64,000 bases of DNA from Saururus chinensis (lineage: Eukaryota; Streptophyta; Magnoliopsida; Piperales; Saururaceae): NCBI GenBank assembly GCA_035235625.1, contig CP141143.1:6182501-6246500 (forward strand). The letters run 5' to 3'. This document shows positions 13,002 to 27,321 of this stretch, one piece after another. Under the pieces are notes generated by a model, which was not told the DNA's origin, did no database searches, and was given only the letters and a program-made list of their open reading frames with translations. A program made the position numbers and the translations under genes. Each line of letters starts with the position of its first letter. The stretch's first letter is position 1.

Positions 13002-14682
13002 TGTAACAACCCGTCTTCCGGTTATGCTTAACCCGGAGGGGTTAAGGGTAATTTGATATCAGGGTTACGGGGTTTTATTAGGTGAAATCCCTGTATCTGG
13101 GTAGAGCTCGAAGTAACGAACACAACGCACCCAAGAACACTCAAAACGGAGGTCGGGAATGAAAGTTACGACCTCGGGAAACGTGCTATATGGGCGGGAA
13201 CCACTTTAAAAGTATGATATGACCTAACCATGTGGGGTCTAGTTTTGAAGGGCTTGTCGATACGAGTCCATCGGTACTAAGAACGTGCGATTCCGACTTC
13301 GGGATAAAAAGTTATCGCGTTTTGAAGTTGGAATTGTATCGGAATGAAATAATAATAAAATATTCAAAAAAGACAAAATAGATGACGTCATCAGAGCCGA
13401 GCTGTGCCGCGCTGCATCAGAACTGAGCCGCACCGCGCCAGAGCCGCGCGATCGCGGCCGTCCGCGCGACGCGGGTCCCACGCGACGCGCGCGGGACGCG
13501 CGGCGAATGCGGGCGTCGCGCGGCGCTGCCGCACGAGTCGCGCGCAGCGCCGTGATGCACGCATCAGGCGTGCCGACTTCCTTTTTCGGTCCACTCATCG
13601 TGTGACACGTGGCACGCGTCTGTGCGCGCGTATTCCCTTTCTTCCGTCCGCTCGCACGCCAATCTCTTATAAATAGTTAATTCTGTTTAGTTTTCCAAAA
13701 GAGTTTCTAGAGTCATTCTGCGTCCGTTTTTTTCCGTTCAAAATGCGTTCCTAGCTAAATCGAGGGTGCTCTACGCAATGGAAGCGTCAATTCTTCAAGT
13801 TAGCAACTCTATATAGGGGAAACGTCCCGGGCCAAGGGGAGGTTATGTCTTCCGTCTACGGACACAAGAAGGGTAAAGTATTCCAAAGTTACATGAGGTT
13901 CTGGCCGCAGTCTCCGGATCGGAAAGGGCGGACGCTCTGAGGAAACGAACAACTCCGAACATCGCCACTTTCAAAATTGGAGGGGAGTACGCTTTCCTGA
14001 CCTTCTAGTTTAATATGCTTTATATGACTGCACATCTTGATTTATTCTGTTGTGATCTGAAATGCTCTTTGCTATGACGTGACATACTCTGATCTGATAT
14101 GACCAGTGTGGTCGGATAAAATCTGATATGATCTGATATGATCCAACAGGTTCTGTAGTGTGTTCTGCTCCGCTCTATGATAGAGTGGGATGTGTGTTTT
14201 GTTAGTCTTCTTCTCACCTACGTGAGATGTGTGTTTTTTGATTTATTGGCTTTCATTTAACTCCGATGACTGATAAGATTTCCGTTGGATTTCGGATGAA
14301 TCATTCAGATATAACGTATACGTATTTTATCGTATATGATTTTCTGATGTTTGGTAAATGTATTAGCCATTAGGCAGAACTACGTTCGGATCCGATCGTA
14401 TTGGAATAACGTCAGAGATGGTATCCAATATGTACGTAGGCAACCAACGATAAAATAACGTTGGCCCGATCCAAATTAGTTATAAAATTAGGTTTATTCT
14501 GATCTACGCACATTGGAACGTTAAAGCTCCGTAGTGCGCAGATGAAAGTTACGACTCTCGCACTTAGAGTCTGCAGCTCCTGGTCAGTCGATTTTAATTT
14601 TTCCGCTAATTTTCGACACTCCGATTGTGTCTTCCGATCTAACCCCCGGTCTGGGTCAGGTGGTGCGGGTCGGGGTGTTACA
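13002..14682. mobile_element. Solo LTR (gypsy-type, TGTAAC...GTTACA) in copia gag
   Basis: A 1,681 bp insert starting TGTAACAACCC and ending GGGGTGTTACA, with TSD ATGTG at 12997-13001 and 14683-14687. It has no internal coding domains, so it is a solo LTR left by LTR-LTR recombination. The same LTR family supplies A, C and D at 33.6-52.4 kb: shared blocks include AAGGGCTTGTCGATACGAG, ACTAAGAACGTGCGATTC and GTAGGCAACCAACGA. A GC-rich CGCG-dense stretch (13395-13570) precedes a TATA-like TATAAATA at 13667. Confidence 0.93.
13667..13674 (+). promoter_or_regulatory. TATA-like box in the solo LTR
   Basis: TATAAATA follows the GC-rich segment. The equivalent position in related LTRs has TATATAAG (about 34099) and TATTTAAAG (about 41069), so it is probably the LTR promoter. 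Confidence 0.5.
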
Positions 14683-14689
14683 ATGTGTC

Positions 14690-15478
14690 CTTTCTTCTTG
14701 CAGAAAAAACATTTGGTTTCCTTGGTGACACCAGTAGACTTCATTGGTACACCTTTACCAGCTTTTTTCTTTGAAGCACCATGATTACCCTTCTTTTGTC
14801 CTTTATGAGAAACTAGATGGGCACTCTCTAGCTTCTCTTGCTTAAGTCTCCCCTCTTCCTGCACACACATACTCAGAAGGTCATTGACTGACCACTGAGT
14901 GTTATGTGTGTTATAAGAGATCTTGAATGGCCCATATTGTGCAGACAGGGAGTTCAGAATAAAGTTGACCAAAAAGGTATCATCAATCTTTATTTTCATG
15001 TTATTTAACTGATTAGCAATATCATGTATTTGCATGATATGCTCTCTCACCCCTTTGTCATCGTTAGCCTCATGGATGACAACTTGGACATTAAGGTGCT
15101 GACCAAGGCTTTAACAGAACTCTTGAATTGAGCTTCAATAGCTTTCAAAAGTTCTTGAACTGTAGCGCATTCTGGGATGGATCCCCTAATGCTTTTATTG
15201 ATGTGAGACCTCATGAGCATCATGCTTAAGCGGTTAGACCGCTCCCACTTTTCAAAAGATGCTACCTCACTAGGCGTACTTTTTTCCATAGGAGTGGTGG
15301 GTGCATTCATACGAAATGCCAAGTCCAAGTCCATGCACCCTAACAGTAAAAGAACTTTTTCCTTCCAATCCGTAAAATTGTCCCCAGACAATAATGGAAG
15401 GTGCTGATTAGGGTCAGAAATAAAAGACGGATAAGCTGCAATGAAAGAATAAATGCATGCAAACATTAAAGAGGGCAA
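14690..15478 (-). pseudogene. copia gag (UBN2-type), frameshifted and split by a solo LTR
   Basis: The N-terminal part (15478-15047) has LPLLSGDNFTDWKEKVLLLL, the usual copia gag start. The frame changes near 15050 and continues MREHIMQIHDIANQLNN through LNSLSAQYGPFKISYNT to a zinc knuckle CFFCKKKGH. The insertion at 13002-14682 cuts the knuckle after GH; its last residues (MKKDC) are found at 12998. Gag packages the element RNA. Confidence 0.9.
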
Positions 15479-17502
<2,024 letters not shown>

Positions 17503-17519
17503 CCTGCTCCGATACCAAT

Positions 17520-17927
17520 TGCTAGACTTTAATACAGGGATTAGGCATACCTGTAGCCATTGTAATTGAGAACCTCTTCAAGTAAGCTTGATCTTTTGCT
17601 AATCCACTTTAGAATCAACTAATCTTCTTCAGAATCACAATAGTATTTCTGGTTTAGAATTTGGCTGAGAGTAATCTCGCTTAAGACATCGAATTAGGAT
17701 GACTAATGATGTATTTATAACTAAACCAGGACACCACTGTTAAGAACCCTAGAATCTTGACCGTCCATCCATAGGTCATCCAATGGTTCAGATTCGCCAC
17801 TTAAAATCACAGCTTAATGGGTATTCTGACTCAGGCCCATTACCCAGACAGTTTTATAAAAGCCCAAAACAGTGTCAATTGAGATAGTTGGGTCACCTTA
17901 TGTATTAATACAAAACAAAGCCCAACA
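17520..17927 (-). repeat. 5' LTR of the copia element
   Basis: Pair of 8839-9246. It is followed in element orientation by AT and the tRNA-Met primer site at about 17503-17517. Confidence 0.95.
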
Positions 17928-17992
17928 GGCTTGTCCAGACGTTTCAGGTCCGATAATTGCATGGAACCGGACGTTTTCCAAAAGGTCCAGTG
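17928..17992 (-). pseudogene. GLR exon 2, 5' piece
   Basis: Beyond the copia 5' LTR the receptor resumes. Minus strand from 17992 reads LDLLENVRFHAIIGPETSGQ, the classic GLR IIGPxTSxQA motif, then continues after the TSD at 8838 as AKFVADLG. It is preceded by a TACAG acceptor at 17993 that joins exon 1 in frame (TAASA plus A). It was found by reading across the insertion and is too short to stand out as an ORF. Confidence 0.88.
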
Positions 17993-19244
17993 CTGTACAC
18001 AGGATGTATGATCAGGAGATGTTATAATTGAAAAGATGTTATAATTGAAACGAAAGTGGTTATTCACACCTCAATATTTTCCCTTTCCCTTATTTCTTGC
18101 TTATCTTAACACTATTTATTAAAATATTTTATTTATTTTTCACTTTTAAAAATATTATCCAATCTCTTAATCCCTTTCCCCCCCTGTTTTAGCTCTGGTC
18201 AGCACTGCAACAGCAACCAGCATCAGGTCTTATTTCCATCACGACCAGAGGTTGGCCGGCTGTGGAGGCTTTGGCCAGCCAAGCTAAGGGTTAGCCGGCC
18301 GCACGTAGAAGCTCTAACTAGTGTGGTTAGCACGCAATTCTGGTTGCACCCAAAATTGGCTTGTGTAGCCAGATTTGGACGACTGTGGTATATCTTGCTG
18401 GTGGCTAGAGTGGCAAAATTTGGCTGCATTGGCCAGTGCGGCCAGAGTCTAGTCGACTGCGGGACTGTGTCCAGAGCCTGGCCCACTGCATTGCCGTGGC
18501 AAGATCTGGTCTAAAAAAAGAAAAAAAAGAGGAGAGAAGAGGTCGCTGTCGCCAGAGAAAAAATGGGGTAGGGTTCATGTATCGAAGAAAGTAAGAGCTC
18601 CGGCAAGTAAGAACAAAGTGAGGGGGAAACATGAAGGTCATAAGTAAATGTTTTTTTAATTTGGTTGGGAGGCAAAGGAAAAAACCGGGGGTATCATACA
18701 AAATTGCTCATTTGAAAAATAAATTTTCTACTCTATTTTTTTTATATTAAAAGTTTTTTCTTTTAGTAATTCAATACCAAAAGCTTACTTCATCTTTTAA
18801 TTGAAGTGGGGAAAATTGAGTTCTTCAATTGTGTCACCTTCTCAATCAAATTAGATGTTATAATAGCCTTTTGATATAGAAAAAATAGAGTAAGAATAGC
18901 AGTTTCCTTATAATTATCACTAGAGTTGGCCATGCCAACTACTTATGACCCAAAAGATATATGAGTAGGAATAATGGAAAAAACCATCATAAAGAGCAAG
19001 CCTAGCTTGAGATAGCAATCTAATACGATGCTAAAAACACGAACTTCGCCACTGTCATTGGAAATGAAATTTTCTTGATGAAGTTTTATCAGCCTTCCAT
19101 CCATAGGATACACATGCACGAAAATCCACTAGGATCAGTGGTTAGTAAAACTTCACCAAAAACTGCCCTAGATTTGGTTCTATTATTCTACTTTATCATT
19201 TTATTTGGAGCGTGTAAACTTAGAAGAAGTAATAGTATATGAGC

Positions 19245-21447
19245 TAAGTGTGCTAATGAGACGAGTTGAACCGAGTTTTGAGGTTTTTTAACTCAGAGCT
19301 CGATTTCTAAAAGTTCGGCTCGAGCTTGATCTAACATCTAGATGCCTGACTCAAGCTCGGTTTGATCAAGAAACTCGAAACTCGACTTCAACTCGAACTC
19401 AAAAATATACTATAGCAACTTGAACCTATGTTCGAATTGAGCTCGAATCCCATTTACAACCCAAACTATTTTCTCCTATAAAAAAATTATATTAATTTAG
19501 ATAATTACACCAACATTATAAAAATAAAAAAAATTATAACAAACATAATTCTATTCTATTAAAGTTGTAAATAATACTTCAAAATCTATGGTTAAAATAT
19601 GAGTCAATAAATTACCCTACCAAAAACTAATGTTATTCAAATCTCTCATATAATACATATAATTATATAAATAATATTAAAAAAAAATAATTACCAAAAT
19701 AATAGAGAAATAAAAATATTTACCAAGGCACCTACATGGTTTTTTTCAAAAAAATTTATAATTTTATTTTTTTAAAGGACAAAATCAATATAATGTACTG
19801 ATTTTGTCTTTCTAAAAGATGAAATCAATATAATGTACTAATTTCGTCATTTTAAAGGAGAATACAATGTATTGATTTCGTCATTTGGAAGGATGAAATC
19901 AATGATGAAATGATTTTGTCCTCTCTTTTCTCTCTCCTCTCTTCTCTATGATCTTCTCTCTCTTAACTCACTATCTCTCTCTTTTGGCTATCTCTCTTCT
20001 TGTCTCTCCTCTTTCTCTCTCTTCAGTTTCTCTTCTCTCTCTCCTCTCTTCTTTCTCTTTATTTCTCCTTGTGTCTCTCTCATGTGCTTGACATGAACCC
20101 TAGCTATGAGAGGTAGGGAGAAAGTAGAAAAAATTAATTTAATTTTTTTTCTTATTTATATATTATATATTAAAATATTAAATTTTAAATATATATTTTT
20201 TAAATTTTTTATGATTTCGTCCTTTAGAAGAGAGAAAAGATAAAGAGAATGTAAAGAAAGAGGAGAGAAAGAAGAGAGATAACTGAAAGAAAGAGGAGAG
20301 AGAGAGAGTGAATAGAGAGAGGGGAAAGAGAGAAGAGAGAGGAGAGAGAAGAGAAGAGACGAGAGAGAAGAGAGACAAAATTAGTTCATTATTGATTTCG
20401 TCATTTGAAAAAATGTAGTCAGTACATTATATTGATTTAAGCGTACTCATTTTATCCTTCTAAAAGATGAAATTATAAATTTTTTTTTAAAAAACCATGC
20501 AAGTATCAGCGCCTCGTCGGCGAAAAGGAATACCATATTGGTAAATATTTTTCTGTTATTTTGATAGTTATTTTTTTAATGATATTTATATAAAATTTTT
20601 CATATAATAAGCCACAAAAACTGAACTAGTCACCAAAGCAGAGACAACTCTTATTCACATATTTTATATCTAATTACTCTAGTGACTATAAAAAATTTCA
20701 TGATGAGAGAACTATTTGGACCTCAGCAATAACATATTTTATAGTGTGTCGATTGCCTGTAAAAAGAAAAATCAATATAATTGAAACTCATGAGTAAAAT
20801 TTAGACTTGGTTAAGCAAAATCTAGCTAGATATAGTTCACTAGATTTCTAATTTAAAACTAATATGATTGGTTGAATTAAGAATGTTTATTATGCAAATA
20901 GAATTAAATATTTATATTTATTTGGATTAGAATGATTAAAGGTAGTATTTAAAAATTAAATAACATTATATAGATGAATAAGGGTAGAATAAGAATAAAA
21001 TAATTTATCATACATATATTCTTAGTTTTATTAGTAGTAGGATTTATATTTATTTGAAATATAATAATATAATATAAGTATTATATACCATATTATATAG
21101 TATATTATATACCATATATAAATGTATATATAATTTATAAAATAATATAAAATATTATAGGTATATGAAAGGTGAAAGTTAAAAAATTTATATAACATGG
21201 GTATAATATGTAAGAAGTGATATATAACAAATCGAGTCAAGTTCGAGTCGAGCTTTGAGTCGATTTCGAGTTTAACCGAGGTTTCGAGTCGAGTCGATTC
21301 GAGTTGGCCCTTGTTCGAGATCGGCTCATTTATTTTCGAGTTCAAACTGAGCTCGAGTTAAACTCCATTCAAGCCGAGCCAAATTCGAGTTGAACCGAGC
21401 CGACCTTGTTCAGCTCAACAAACTTACTCGGCTCTTTAGCAGCCTTA
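19245..21447. mobile_element. Non-autonomous hAT-type element in GLR intron 1
   Basis: A 2,203 bp element with terminal inverted repeats TAAGTGTGCTAATGAG and, inverted, TAAGGCTGCTAAAGAG. Subterminal arrays rich in GAGTCGAG/CTCGAAC words lie at 19258-19450 and 21230-21425. The 8 bp TSD is ATATGAGC / ATATGAAC (19237-19244, 21448-21455; one mismatch). No transposase is visible. TIR form, subterminal arrays and 8 bp TSD fit hAT. Confidence 0.82.
19660..20600. repeat. Large fold-back (inverted repeat) nested in the hAT element
   Basis: The arms are inverted copies: AAATATTTACCAA near 19718 pairs with TTGGTAAATATTT near 20538; CATGGTTTTTTTCAAAAAAA pairs with a stretch near 20480-20500; a CT-rich arm (19920-20080) faces a GA-rich arm (20220-20375). 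Units such as GATTTCGTCATTTGGAAGGA resemble the TIR palindromes of the MULE at 54-61 kb. The ends and TSD are not resolved. Confidence 0.7.
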
Positions 21448-21626
21448 ATATGAACTATGCAAAATGATTCTTCCTATTTGGCTTCCTAATCAACTCAAAA
21501 GGCCAATCTGAGATGGAGTTCTAGTTAGTATAGACCGGGTTCGTGAATTGACATACAACAACCTCATTTTTTTTTATAGAATATTACAGGAGACATTGTT
21601 ATTATACAAAGCAGTAAAAAAAGATA

Positions 21627-21837
21627 CTCTTTCTCTCGAAATAAATGTCCCAATTGACAAAATAATTTGTCCTGAATTAAGTATCCTATTTAAAAAAATA
21701 GTTTGTCCTAAAATATCCTATGTCAACAGTTTTTTTGTGGCAACAAAGAAAATGTAATTATGAAAACTTTTAAGTGATATGAAATAGTTTAAATATTTGA
21801 CTTTTGTAAAATAACACTTATTTCAGGATGGAGGGAG
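21627..21837. mobile_element. Stowaway-like MITE
   Basis: Starts CTCTTTCTCTCGAAATAAAT and ends CACTTATTTCAGGATGGAGGGAG (last part), flanked by TA on both sides (21625-21626, 21838-21839). The CTCCCTCC-type ends with an AAATAAGTG motif are the Stowaway (Tc1/mariner) signature. Confidence 0.75.
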
Positions 21838-22683
21838 TAATACTTAATAGGGTGGCATGTTAAATATCTGATCGACTTTTTCAGGGTCAACTTCTTTTGA
21901 AAATTCAATAATTCCCTCAGTCAATGATCAAAATGTTTGCTTATATATTTTACAGGTTTAATATGTCAAGGAAGGAATCTTTCAGGAATAAAATGAGAAC
22001 ATGAGAAGAAAAAAACTAATGTTATCTCCACCTGCCAAAATAACAGTTTGGTTAATGAGACGTGTCACGTCTATTAGTTAGTTAGAGACGATAGCAGGGC
22101 TTCAAATTTTTTAAAATCACGACCAGCCTACCCACACTGCTATGGACCTTATCGCATCTGGTTTTGTTGCGAATTTGAAGGCAGTGAACGTAAAAATCTG
22201 AGCCGATTTCCGCCAATTGCATGAGGATATTGAATGGAAATTGTTCGAGCTGGAGCTTGATCTCAGATCAACTATACTAAAATACTGCGTAAGTAGAGCG
22301 AGACAAGCCTAAGCTCGATGTTATAACTTTTTGCATGACCAAGATTTAAAATAAAAAACTGAAAATCAGCTGGTTCTCTCATGTTCTCAATGTTCTGTAC
22401 TAGTGATAACGTTTCCTAGAATTTATCACATGGATTAACAGGTTGATCTGTATTTAGTTTCACCTTCTTTTTAAGTTCTACTCCACCCAAGAGCAACAGC
22501 TAATGGAAGAATGAAATTTTTTCATGCAATCCGTCGCTCAATCGCGAGCAGGACCAAGTTCATTCGTCGCCGCCGAAAGGGGGTGGAGTTACAGTCTTAT
22601 AGCAAAAATGTACGTAACTTCTTGTCGGATAATTAGACATCATGTGCGAGTAACCGTGAAGCAATATAAACGTCAATAAGTAC

Positions 22684-22972
22684 CTGCAGATGCGGCTGTC
22701 ACAACATCATTCTTCGAGTCCCTGGTGTGGAGGACCAACCTTGTGGTGTGGTTATGGGAGGCGTAGAAATCGGCCAGCGCCATGGTAATGCAGTTCAAGC
22801 TCATTTTCCCTACATCCGTATGAGAGTTGTCAAGAATGACACCCACATCTAGCACATTCTTTTTTTCATTAGAACTTTGAGCCATCCCATGTTGTAGGTA
22901 GATGCTCTGGTTGGAGAAAAGGAACCACCAGAGCAAGAGCCGGTGAAGTAGTCCTTGACGTTGTTTTCGCAT
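22684..22972 (-). pseudogene. GLR exon 1: signal peptide and start of amino-terminal domain
   Basis: The ATG at 22970-22972 starts a basic N-terminus followed by a hydrophobic stretch (LLHRLLLWWFLFS), a plausible signal peptide. Next come DVGVILDNSHTDVGKMSLNC and MALADFYASHNHTTRLVLHT, typical first strands of a GLR amino-terminal domain, ending TAASA at a GTACTT donor (22682-22683). This exon itself is open. Confidence 0.9.
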
Positions 22973-24099
22973 CTCGAGACAAGGTTGGAGCGTGCCTTAA
23001 ATAGCCTAACCATTGCGGGGCAGTTGAGCTGAAAGAAGGTAAGGCAATATTGTATCGTCTATTACCTTTCGATTCCAGCAGCAAGAGTTAGATCGACCTT
23101 TTCCAGTCGTATATAATCTAGCATGTAGAATGAATGAAAAAGATTGAAAACTTCTAAGTCATGATGCATGCATTGATGAAGCAGCAGCGAAAGTTCCTTT
23201 CAGGGATGATGGATCCCGCCACCCTTGCTTATATATTCATCATCTACCTGAATAGGATGCTGCTGATTTAAAGTCAAAACTCTTTTATTACGTATGCTTC
23301 CTATATAATAACTAACAAAACAAAGGCAATACCGAATTGGGCAGCGACTTTCTCGACGTAATTGACCACATTCATTGGTTCGTTGAATTTCATTTAAATT
23401 TCAATTTGCAGCTCAGTGAAGATGCTCCATCCTTGTAGGAATAAAATACTGAATAATCAGCCTAAAAGCAGGGGAAGTTTTTTTTGTCCTTTTACCTTGT
23501 ATCTGCATAGATATCCTTGAGAGCGTCTAGCGGTTTCCATGTCCAGTTCCCCTTATGTACCATGTTTAAAACTCCATGTAGACTGGTCAGATGGCCATGG
23601 AAATCCAAAGAGTGCACGAACGCATCACTTATGGGTAATATGCTATGTACACCGTCGATTCTCACGGTAGATATAGCATCCATTTACAAAGGCAGGAAGA
23701 CAATAAAATTTTTCTAAAAAGAGGAAGAGAGGTACCCATAACAGGCGTGCAGCACGAAAATTTCCCTGTAACTGCAGTCTGTAGGGGCCAGCCACCAAAC
23801 ACCTCGAGGGACGAATAAATAATTCTTCAGTCTCGTTTCTTTTTTTCGTCCTTTCTTCCTCGAAAGAGCTTCTTCCTTTCTATTACAAGGAATAACTTAT
23901 GATGTGGCGATTGTTTTGTTGCTTTCAACACTATTATAAGAATGCGGTTCCACTTAAACAATTAGTGCTGATGCATTTTTTTTTTAAAAAAAAGCCAGTG
24001 GCCTTAAAGGGAGTCACTCCTGGACACTTTCTAGGAGCCTTTCATCTTCAAGACCATCAACCACGTAATAGTTTTTAGGAGCCTTTCATCTTCAAGATC
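22973..24099. other. Upstream of GLR exon 1; no recognised gene
   Basis: This should contain the former GLR promoter. A 63-codon minus-strand ORF (23492-23683, MDAISTVRIDGVHSILPISD) matches nothing I recognise. A 22 bp direct repeat (core GGAGCCTTTCATCTTCAAGA) occurs at 24032-24053 and 24076-24097. Confidence 0.5.
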
Positions 24100-25430
24100 T
24101 TGACCCGAGCCCTACGGAAGGTCTAAAGACCATATTCACGCCACTAGAGAGAGCCTAAGCTCGAGCTGCTACATGATATTGAAGCAAGAGATAGTTAATA
24201 TGAACCATAACTAACTAATCTTAATTTATTTATTTATACAAAAACATCAACATCATAAGTTTTACCACAGAAAACTGTTTTTGATCCTCTTCCAATTATT
24301 TTCACCTTAGTTTTTTTTAAAAGAAACCTTAAACTATTCTAATTCTTCAATTCCCCTCTCAGTGATGCTATTTTCTTTTTCCTCCTTACATTTTTACGCA
24401 TATATATCGCTTAGCAAACCTACATACAAAAATATGCCCGGTGGAATGGACACTCAACTCGTAAACTAAAAGACTTGTGATCATGCCTCAAGTATAATAT
24501 GCACAAAATATTTATATAACATGTAAAAACAAAGACATCATATTTTAGTCTAAGCATGATCAATCGATACATAACCGTCACATATTTAACATTATATGAG
24601 ATAATACTTAATGAGGTAATAGGAAAATATAATACTTGTAAATAGCCCATTCCCTTAACCTCTATGAGAATTAACTATATGATCTGTGATTTATGCTGGT
24701 GAAAAAGCGTTGTGGGTGGTCATCTGTGTGCACTCAGTATGACCCATAAAAACTAAGAGGGAACGGCCAAAAGCTAAGTCCACCCTCATCTAAATATGTG
24801 GCACCTAGGTAAACTTTTATCTTAAACCTGAAGTTAAGGTCACTCATACCAAACCTTAACTAACCTTTGTTAATACCTCTCTAGACTTATGTTGGTTATT
24901 AAAACCTAGAACTACCTTTTATGAAAAACGTACCTCTCAAATGTTCATAATATGGATCAAAATATAATTTGCTAGCCCCAACTGAAGAACTAAGATATCC
25001 TATATTTTATCAGTCACATTGATAAATAATCCAAAAGAATTTTCTGGGCAAATTTTTTACAACATCCACCCATGTAGTCCATTCAAATGATTAAACCTGT
25101 CGAAACATAAACATGCACTATCTATCCATAATCAATATGTAAATCAAATTATCTCAACCTACATAGACTGACATGTGCATATCGAAAACATCACTATGAT
25201 TATAAATTTTTTATTGCTATTGCCAAAAACATGTAAGGAGGAAAACCATTCATATGATTTTAAAAATCATAATGCAAATAGAGGGTTCTACATTTGCAAA
25301 TCTCTACAGCTGTTCTTTTCTATAATAGCTTCAACAAAACACTCACATAACATTAAAACATAAATACAATATCACTTCATATCCGAGGTCTTCATATATG
25401 GCATAATGAAATAAAATTTGAGTACAAAAG
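24100..25430 (-). mobile_element. Truncated LTR, same family as 28356-31052
   Basis: A diverged minus-oriented copy of the LTR at 28356-31052. Matching blocks include GGTCTAAAGACC (24120), GGTGGAATGGACA (24440), TGGGTGGTCATC with the following GTGCACTCAGTATGAC (24713), and CACCTAGGTAA (24806). Similarity is clear to about 25000; the right limit near 25430 is set by the start of the integrase remnant. Confidence 0.65.
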
Positions 25431-25440
25431 ACCGTTCTTT

Positions 25441-26345
25441 CCTGAACCCATGAAATGGACTATAGGTTCACAACATCTTCATATCCACACAGAGGTAATG
25501 ATTCAGTTTTTGTAGTTGTAGATCGATTTTCGAAGATAGCTCACTTCATTGGGTGCAAGAAGGTTCATGATGTTGTTCATATTGCTCAATTGTTTTTCAA
25601 GGAGGTAATTAAATTACATAAATTTCCTAAGTCTATTACCTCTTACAGTTTCCTTAGTCATTTTTGGTTAACATTGTGGAGAAGAGCAAATACCCATTTA
25701 AACTTCAGTTCAACCTGTCACCCACAAATAGATGGGCAGACTGAGGTAGTGAATAGATCATTAGGTAATTTGCTTAGAACTCTTTGTTCAGGTAAGCATG
25801 GTCAGTGGGAAAATATATTACCGCAAGCTGAGTTTGCATATAATGCTTCTGTGAATAGAACCACTGGGAAATCACCATTTTAAATTGTGTATGGTCGAAA
25901 TCTTAAGTATACTTTGGATCTCATGCCTATCACTAGAGATAAAGAAGATCACCTAACTGTTATTCATAGTTTGCAACAATTTGATACAATTCATCAAGAA
26001 GTCAATGACCATATTTCTCCTATTAATGCTAAGTATAAAGAACATGCAGATAAATTCCACAGGGAGAAATAGTTTGAAGAAGGACAAATGGTCATGATAT
26101 ATTTGAATAAAGATCGCATGCCTACTGGTGTTTATCAGAAGCTTGGACAAAGAAAATTTGGTCCTTTTCGCATTTTGCACAAGATTAATGCCAATGCCTA
26201 TGTCGTGCATTTACCAGCTGCATGGAACATTTCTTCTACTTTTAATATCACAGATTTGTATGATTACTATGAACCTCCTGGAAAGCAATCCAATGAAGAT
26301 TTGAGGTCGAATCTTTGCAAGAGGGAAGGAACTGATGAAGTTTAG
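25441..26345 (+). pseudogene. Gypsy integrase remnant (CRM-like)
   Basis: Plus-strand fragment of a gypsy pol. It begins around [20 protein letters not shown], continues through [20 protein letters not shown] and [20 protein letters not shown], then has in-frame stops TAA at about 25880 and TAG near 26071. The integrase C-terminus reads QRKFGPFRILHKINANAYVV and NISSTFNITDLYDYY. The N-terminal domains are missing. It resembles the gypsy element at 2155-7995 but is much more decayed. Confidence 0.88.
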
Positions 26346-26429
26346 TTTGCAGAAGAAGAATATGTTCATAAGACAATCAGAGCAGAAGGGTCTCAGAAGC
26401 TTTTCATCAAACAGTTTGAACAGATTTTA

Positions 26430-27120
26430 GAATGAAGGGGTAGTTTTGTTTATCACTAATGAAAGGTTTAAAACACCGTTGAAACAAGTTGTGGGGACAT
26501 GGACATTTTGGTCTTTTGAGTTTAACTAAATAACTCGTTAAATCAATTAGTCATCTTCTTCATAAGCTTTTCAGATGAACAATGCTTAAATAGGGGTTTA
26601 TAGCAAGGTGATTTAGGAAAATTAATTCTAATGATCATCCGGAAGATCTGTGAGTATAAATATGTGGAAACTGATTGGAGAGGAGACTTTTGAATATCAA
26701 AATTTCAGCTCAACGTTTGAAAGGTGGAGCTCCATTTGCTTATGTGGAACCAGATCTGGAAGAGATCTGTTCTAAGACTATGCGTGAGATCTCAAGCTTG
26801 TGGTTAAATCATTTTCGCTCCCAAGCTTTGGAGTTTGTTTAGTTCCTGAGAGCTAAGTGAAGGTCATTTTTCTTTCCGTGTTGTTCTGTTCTGAAACTTA
26901 GTGATTCCAGTTTGAATTGTATTCGAATTACTGTGATTCTGAAGATGTGCAACACGAATTGATTTTACTCTTGAGATAATTCTTCTATTGAACTCAGTTG
27001 TTTGTTCTTAGTTGCTCGAAGCTGTGATTTGAATTCTGAATTTGATTCTCATTTGTCAAAGTTGGAACTAACAAATTGTGTTAGTTGGTCATCTTCATGA
27101 GATTTGGAATTTTGGTCGCA
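26430..27120 (+). mobile_element. Probable 3' LTR of the gypsy integrase remnant
   Basis: Downstream of the pol fragment, a purine-rich GAATGAAGGGG is followed by non-coding sequence with a TATA-like GTATAAATATG at 26653. It ends near TTTTGGTCGCA at 27120, where hAT transposase coding sequence resumes. The LTR start is not resolved. Confidence 0.5.
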
Positions 27121-27321
27121 TCAGTTATCCACATAACTTGATTGTGCAAGATGGGCTAAGTATGATATAGGATATTGTGGACAATGTACATGAGAATATG
27201 AAGTATGTAAAATCCTCTCCACAAAGATTATTAATTTTAATAAGCATGTTGAACTACTTAAGGTGCCAAAGAAGATATTAGTTCTTATTGTGCCTACAAG
27301 ATGGAATTCAACATACATTAT
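27121..27321 (+). pseudogene. hAT transposase remnant, 5' part
   Basis: Reads HNLIVQDGLSMI, a stop, then DIVDNVHENMKYVKSSPQRL and, after frame slips, VPTRWNSTYI, the conserved hAT transposase (RICESLEEPER/BED type) segment that precedes the catalytic C-terminal region. The gene is cut at 27321 by the insertion 27322-31052 and resumes at 31053. Confidence 0.8.

Larger units (their letters stand above)
17993..22683 (-). other. GLR intron 1
   Basis: A 4.7 kb intron with GT donor at 22682-22683 and AG acceptor at 17993-17994 on the minus strand. It contains the hAT element at 19245-21447 and the Stowaway at 21627-21837. The remaining parts (17993-19236 and 21456-22683) are mostly AT-rich. A GC-richer block at about 18190-18500 repeats GGCCAGCC-like words; I see no gene in it. 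Confidence 0.75.

Noticed and set aside
23492..23683. 63-codon ORF upstream of GLR exon 1 as an extra exon or gene
   Set aside because: No similarity to GLR or any family I recognise, and exon 1 already has a start and signal peptide.
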